From Burkholderia sp. 8Y (GTDB taxonomy: Bacteria; Pseudomonadota; Gammaproteobacteria; Burkholderiales; Burkholderiaceae), in the NCBI RefSeq assembly GCF_902506145.1, contig NZ_LR733520.1:2442775-2506774 (forward strand): a stretch of DNA of 64,000 bases. Reading direction: 5' to 3'. The position numbers and the translations under genes were made by a program. The stretch's first letter is position 1. Each line of letters begins with the position of its first letter. Positions 60,078 to 64,000 of this stretch are shown here, one piece after another. Below the pieces are notes generated by a model. That model did no database searches and was not told the origin of the DNA. It saw nothing but the letters and a program-made list of their open reading frames with translations.

Positions 60078-61619
60078 ATGTCCACCCTTTCCAACGACCA
60101 TGCGGTCATCCGGCTGCATCCGAAAGACGACGTCGTGATCGCGACGCGTCAGCTGCTCTCCGGCGCGCGCATCGCGTCGGAGGATCTCGTCGTGACCGGG
60201 CTGATTCCGCCGGGCCACAAGATCGCCACGCGCGCGATCGCGGCCGGCGAGCCCGTGAAACGCTACAACCAGATCATCGGCGTGGCGAAAGAGGCGATTG
60301 CGCGCGGCCAGCACGTGCACACGCAAAATCTGTCCATGGCGGATTTCGCGCGTGAGCACGAGTTCGGCATCGACAAGCATCCGACGCCTTTCGTCGATAC
60401 GCCGGCTACGTTCATGGGGATCCGCCGTGACGACGGGCGCGTCGCCACGCGCAACTTCGTGGGCGTGCTGACGAGCGTGAACTGCTCGGCGACGGTCGCC
60501 CGCGCGATCGCGGATCACTTCCGGCGCGACGTGCATCCGGAAGTGCTGGCGGATTATCCGAACGTCGATGGCGTGATCGCGCTCACGCATGGCCTGGGAT
60601 GCGGCATCGACATGCAGGGCGAAGGGCTCGGCATTCTGCGCCGGACGCTGGCCGGGTACGCGGTGCATCCGAACTTTCATTCGGTGCTGTTCGTCGGGCT
60701 GGGTTGCGAGACCAATCAGATCGGCGGCGTGCTGGAATCGGCTGGACTGAAGGACGGCGAGCGGCTGCGCAGCTTCACGATTCAGGACAGCGGCGGCACG
60801 CGGAAGACGATCGAGCGCGGTATCGCGATGGTGAAGGAAATGCTCGCGGACGCAAACCGCGCGCAGCGCGAGCCGGTGCCAGCGTCGCATTTGATCGTGG
60901 GATTGCAGTGTGGCGGCTCCGACGGCTATTCCGGTATTTCCGCGAATCCGGCGCTCGGCGCGGCGGTCGACAAGCTCGTGGCGCACGGCGGCACGGCGAT
61001 TCTTTCCGAAACGCCCGAAGTGTACGGCGCGGAGCATTTGCTGACGCGGCGTGCGATTAGCCGCGAAGTCGGCGAAAAGCTGCTGGCGCGCATCAAGTGG
61101 TGGGAAGGCTATTGCGAACGCAACGGCGCGGCGATGGACAACAACCCGTCGGCGGGCAACAAGGTCGGCGGGCTGACGACGATTCTCGAAAAATCGCTCG
61201 GCGCGGTCGCGAAAGGCGGCACGACGAATCTCGTCGAGGTGTATGAATATGCGCAGCGCGTCGACGCGAAAGGCTTCGTGTTCATGGATTCGCCCGGCTA
61301 CGATCCGATGTCCGCGACCGGCCAGGTGGCGTCCGGCGCGAACCTGATCTGCTTCACGACCGGTCGCGGCTCGGCTTACGGCTGCGCGCCGTCGCCATCG
61401 CTCAAACTCGCGACGAACACGGCGCTATGGGAGCGGCAGGAAGACGACATGGATATCAACTGCGGCGGCGTGATCGACGGAACCGCGACGATCGATCAAC
61501 TCGGCGACGAGATCTTCCAGATGATGCTCGACTGTGCTTCCGGCGTGCCGTCGAAGAGCGAGCAGCACGGGTACGGGCAGAGCGAATTCGTGCCTTGGCA
61601 GGTGGGCGTCGTGACCTGA
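60078..61619 (+). CDS. UxaA/GarD-family altronate or galactarate dehydratase
   Basis: 513 aa. N-terminal SAF domain (DDVVIATRQLLSGARIASEDLVVTGLIPPGHKIATRAIAAGEPV), then the dehydratase body: IALTHGLGCGIDMQGEGLGILRRTLAGYAVHPN, GLGCETNQIGG, GLQCGGSDGYSGISANPALGAAVD, ETPEVYGAEHLLTRRA, MDNNPSAGNKVGGLTTILEKSLGA, and NLICFTTGRGSAYGCAPSPSLKLATNT. These Fe-dependent enzymes dehydrate altronate (UxaA) or galactarate (GarD); with the UxaB-like reductase next to it, altronate is the more likely substrate. It starts 8 bp after the transporter stop. Confidence 0.87.
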   Translation: MSTLSNDHAVIRLHPKDDVVIATRQLLSGARIASEDLVVTGLIPPGHKIATRAIAAGEPVKRYNQIIGVAKEAIARGQHVHTQNLSMADFAREHEFGIDKHPTPFVDTPATFMGIRRDDGRVATRNFVGVLTSVNCSATVARAIADHFRRDVHPEVLADYPNVDGVIALTHGLGCGIDMQGEGLGILRRTLAGYAVHPNFHSVLFVGLGCETNQIGGVLESAGLKDGERLRSFTIQDSGGTRKTIERGIAMVKEMLADANRAQREPVPASHLIVGLQCGGSDGYSGISANPALGAAVDKLVAHGGTAILSETPEVYGAEHLLTRRAISREVGEKLLARIKWWEGYCERNGAAMDNNPSAGNKVGGLTTILEKSLGAVAKGGTTNLVEVYEYAQRVDAKGFVFMDSPGYDPMSATGQVASGANLICFTTGRGSAYGCAPSPSLKLATNTALWERQEDDMDINCGGVIDGTATIDQLGDEIFQMMLDCASGVPSKSEQHGYGQSEFVPWQVGVVT

Positions 61620-61960
61620 TTAGTCGTTGTAGCGTGGTGTGCGGTTGAACGGCGCACCATTCGCTGGAGAGCTTGCGCGACCGGTTGCGCGGCCACAGGC
61701 TCTCGTCTACATACCAATCGGTGACATTTGCTCGAAAACCAGGCGCCAGTTGCGCTCCAGCCATGGTTCGGCAGACGCCTGCGGATCATTCGAATGCACC
61801 GGTATCAGGAATGCGTTCGGTTCTTCTTGCGCGTCGTTGAGCGTTACCGGCGGATCCGAACCCGCATAGGGTCGGCACGATTGATCCAGTCGACAAACGG
61901 CGCGTTCGGCAACACGACGATGACCGCCCGATTAGCAACGATGCGTGTTTAGTTCGACAT
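61620..61960 (-). pseudogene. Decayed conserved hypothetical gene
   Basis: On the minus strand, from ATG 61960, the frame reads MSN, a stop, then TRIVANRAVIVVLPNAPFVD and WINRADP. A frameshift then leads into YAGSDPPVTLNDAQEEPNA, FLIPVHSNDPQASAEPWLE and RNWRLVFEQMS. A second shift gives TDWYVDESLWPRNRSRKLSS and EWCAVQPHTTL. The joined parts match the shape of a common small family (VVLPNAPFVDWIN, E-E-P-N-A-F-L-I-P, W-Y-x-D-E-S-L-W-P, E-W). One stop and two frameshifts make it a pseudogene; the rest of the 61620-62013 interval has no other gene. Confidence 0.68.
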
Positions 61961-62013
61961 GTCGGCGTTGGTCGCGCTCGGGTTCTGATGAAGGCGCGAC
62001 TGCGGTCGCCGCC

Positions 62014-63648
62014 TTAAACCGTCGCCGAGTGCTCGGCCATCATGTGCAGCGCGACGGCCTCGGCGACTTCGATGCCGTCGATCGCCGCCGAATAGATGCC
62101 GCCTGCGTAGCCCGCGCCCTCTCCCGCAGGATACAGGCCCTCGACATTCACACTCTGATAGTCTTCCTTCCGACGCACGCGCAGGGGCGATGACGTGCGC
62201 GTCTCGACGCCAGTCAGCACGGCGTCGTGCATGGCGAAGCCGGGGAGTTTCTTGTCGATTGCGGGCAACGCTTCGCGGATCGCTTCGATCACGTAATCGG
62301 GCAGCGCCGTGCTCAGATCGGTCGGCTTGACGCCCGGCTTATACGACGGAATCACGGAACCGAGCGACGTCGACGCACGGCCCGCGATGAAATCGCCAAC
62401 GAGCTGTGCAGGCGCGCAGTAGTCGCCGCCGCCCAGTTCGAACGCCCGCTCTTCCCACCTGCGCTGAAACGCGATGCCCGCCAGCGGGCCGCCGGGAAAA
62501 TCCTCCGGCGTGATTCCAACGACGATGCCCGCGTTCGCGTTTCGCTCCGCCCGCGAGTACTGGCTCATGCCGTTCGTGACGACGCGCCCCGGCTCCGATG
62601 TCGCCGCGACGACCGTTCCGCCCGGACACATGCAGAAGCTGTAGACGGCGCGTCCGTTGCTGCAGTGATGAACCACTTTGTAGTCCGCAGCGCCGAGGCG
62701 CTCGTGCCCGGCAAACTTGCCGAAGCGGCTCCTGTCGATCACGCCTTGCGGATGTTCGATGCGAAAACCAAGCGAGAACGGCTTGGCTTCCATGAAGACG
62801 CCGCGCTTGTGCAGCATCTCGAAGGTGTCGCGTGCGCTGTGGCCGACGGCCAGCACGACGTGGTCACAACGCAGGGCTTCACCGTTCGACAGGCGCACAC
62901 CGCGCACTTTGCCGTTATCGATATCGATATCTTCGACGCGCTGCTGAAACCGCACTTCGCCGCCGAGCTGATGAATCGTCGCGCGCATCTTTTCGACCAT
63001 GCTGACGAGTCGGAATGTGCCGATATGCGGGCGGCTCAGAAAGAGAATGTCCTCCGGCGCGCCCGCTTTGACGAATTCGTCCAGGACTTTTCGGCCGTAG
63101 TGCTTCGGATCCTTGATCTGGCTATACAGCTTGCCATCCGAGAACGTACCGGCACCGCCCTCTCCGAACTGGACGTTCGATTCCGGCTGCAGTTCCTTGC
63201 GCCGCCAGAGTCCCCACGTGTCTTTCGTCCGTTCGCGCACGGCCTTTCCGCGTTCGAGGATGATCGGCCGAAAACCCATCTGCGCGAGGATAAGACCCGC
63301 GAAGAGCCCGCACGGCCCCATGCCGATGACGACCGGTCGCAGCATCGTGGACCGCTCGGGCGCTCGGGTCACGAAGTGGTAAGCCATGTCCGGCGTGATG
63401 CCGCAATGCGGGTGCGGGCGCGCCTTGAGCCGCTCGAGCGCGGACGCTTCGTCTTTCACCGTGACATCGATGATGTATGTGAGCTTGATGTCGGCGCGCT
63501 TGCGAGCATCGTGCGCCCGACGAAAGACGTGGAAATCAACGAGTTCATCCGCCGCGACACCGATCTCAGCCAGACGCGCGATGACGGCGGGCTTGATAGC
63601 CGAATCGGGGTGATCCAGCGGGAGCTTGATTTCGCTTAAACGTAGCAT
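62014..63648 (-). CDS. FAD-dependent oxidoreductase (COG2509 type)
   Basis: 544 aa from ATG 63648 (MLRLSEIKLPLDHPDSAIK); upstream codons overlap the rRNA terminator and are rejected. An N-terminal helical/ferredoxin-like domain precedes the FAD domain: PVVIGMGPCGLFAGLILAQMGFRPIILERG (GxGxxG), VQFGEGGAGTFSDGKLYSQI, DHVVLAVGHSARDTFEM, GRAVYSFCMCPGG and LYPAGEGAGYAGGIYSAAIDGIEVAEAVA. This arrangement is typical of uncharacterised NAD(P)/FAD-dependent dehydrogenases. Substrate unknown. Confidence 0.88.
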   Translation of the reverse strand: MLRLSEIKLPLDHPDSAIKPAVIARLAEIGVAADELVDFHVFRRAHDARKRADIKLTYIIDVTVKDEASALERLKARPHPHCGITPDMAYHFVTRAPERSTMLRPVVIGMGPCGLFAGLILAQMGFRPIILERGKAVRERTKDTWGLWRRKELQPESNVQFGEGGAGTFSDGKLYSQIKDPKHYGRKVLDEFVKAGAPEDILFLSRPHIGTFRLVSMVEKMRATIHQLGGEVRFQQRVEDIDIDNGKVRGVRLSNGEALRCDHVVLAVGHSARDTFEMLHKRGVFMEAKPFSLGFRIEHPQGVIDRSRFGKFAGHERLGAADYKVVHHCSNGRAVYSFCMCPGGTVVAATSEPGRVVTNGMSQYSRAERNANAGIVVGITPEDFPGGPLAGIAFQRRWEERAFELGGGDYCAPAQLVGDFIAGRASTSLGSVIPSYKPGVKPTDLSTALPDYVIEAIREALPAIDKKLPGFAMHDAVLTGVETRTSSPLRVRRKEDYQSVNVEGLYPAGEGAGYAGGIYSAAIDGIEVAEAVALHMMAEHSATV

Positions 63649-63755
63649 GAGAACTCGATGGCAACGACGGTGCGGAGTAACGATGGGGAATTTTAGCGCG
63701 CCAGCTTCTGTCCGCTTCGCGAGTTGTCTGGTGCTCGGTTGACGGAACGGAAACG

Positions 63756-63788
63756 CAAAAACCCCACCTTTGAGGGGTGGGGTTTTTG
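63756..63788 (-). terminator. rRNA operon terminator
   Basis: Read on the minus strand after 5S rRNA: CAAAAACCCCACC and GGTGGGGTTTTTG form a perfect 13-bp stem (63756-63768 and 63776-63788) with a 7-base loop. It is symmetric and could also stop transcription from the other side. Confidence 0.9.
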
Positions 63789-63805
63789 TTTGTGGCATGA
63801 GGAGC

Positions 63806-63919
63806 CTGACGATTACCTACTTTCACACGGGCAATCCGCACTATCATCGGCGTGGAGTCGTTTCACGGTCCTGTTCGGGATGGGAAGGGGTGGGACCGAC
63901 TCGCTATGGTCATCAGGCA
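63806..63919 (-). rRNA. rrf: 5S ribosomal RNA
   Basis: On the minus strand from 63919 the sequence begins TGCCTGATGACCATAGCGAG, contains CCCACCCCTTCCCATCCCG and GAACAGGACCGTGAAACGAC, and ends GTGAAAGTAGGTAATCGTC then AGGC. The 5' and 3' ends pair (TGCCTGATGA with TCGTCAGG). Length about 114 nt, with loops B and C as in beta-proteobacterial 5S. It is the 3' end of an rRNA operon running leftward; 63920-64000 is 23S-5S spacer, and 23S lies beyond the window. Confidence 0.95.
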
Positions 63920-64000
63920 TGAGGGGCTGTTGTGTCGTCTGGGGACGGCACAACCAATCGGGGAAGAAGTAGTGTGTTGGGGTGGCGATTGTCGCACACG

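Noticed and set aside
63649..63798. Extended N-terminus of the FAD oxidoreductase beginning near the rRNA terminator
   Set aside because: The extra 50 codons run through the terminator hairpin and have no domain character; ATG 63648 fits the family start.

Overview
This window looks like chromosomal DNA of a Burkholderiaceae bacterium of the Paraburkholderia/Caballeronia type. The evidence is gene order and protein character: mltA, apaG, rpe-gph-trpEGDC, a ubiH-like gene with dsbC, hemA-prfA-prmC-grxD-ubiX, and a 5S rRNA gene with the burkholderial form. Base use is strongly GC-rich with GC third positions. The genus is inferred; no search was possible.

Layout. 1-13.7 kb is core genome: a partial lytic transglycosylase gene, apaG, rpe, gph, then a trp operon (trpE-trpG-trpD-trpC) preceded by a 24-codon leader peptide with three Trp codons and a candidate attenuator. 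A CYTH triphosphatase gene and ung follow trpC without a gap. Then come azoR, an M61 peptidase, dsbC and a UbiH-type hydroxylase.

13.9-24.5 kb is an integrated mobile element of about 10.5 kb inside the start of the GTPase gene ychF. A tyrosine integrase sits at its right end. The first 104 coding bases of ychF plus its ribosome binding site are present at both ends as a 115-bp direct repeat with one synonymous mismatch, so the element restores a full ychF and leaves a 34-codon stub at the left. Cargo: small lipoproteins, a GIY-YIG domain protein, a membrane-anchored heptad-repeat protein, a serine recombinase, an HNH-like zinc-ribbon protein, an unknown 311-residue protein behind an iteron-like array, and a frameshifted small coiled-coil gene. 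No conjugation or phage structural genes are visible.

25.9-33.4 kb is an unusual, tightly packed minus-strand cluster: LysR regulator, [2Fe-2S] ferredoxin, heme-oxygenase-like diiron oxidase/oxygenase, three different ATP-grasp ligases and an MFS transporter. It looks like a pathway for a small amide- or peptide-type metabolite made without NRPS modules. It is the best candidate in the window for an undescribed system.

33.6-49.6 kb returns to core functions: ettA, an AsmA/DUF748 protein, a HAD hydrolase, an Xaa-Pro aminopeptidase, an orphan glycosyltransferase, hemA, prfA, prmC, a monothiol glutaredoxin, ubiX, a YgiD-type dioxygenase, an APC permease, a cold-shock gene with a long leader, and a YegD-like Hsp70. 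49.7-56.5 kb holds two MFS transporters, a nitroreductase, a TetR regulator with paired operators, DUF1415 and a methyltransferase. Two neighbouring genes here carry tandem copies of their own 3' ends. 56.5-61.6 kb is a hexuronate catabolic locus (GntR/FadR regulator, UxaB-like reductase, hexuronate transporter, UxaA/GarD-like dehydratase) with paired operators around a sigma-70 promoter. It is followed by a decayed gene, an FAD-dependent oxidoreductase, and the 5S rRNA end of an rRNA operon that enters from the right.
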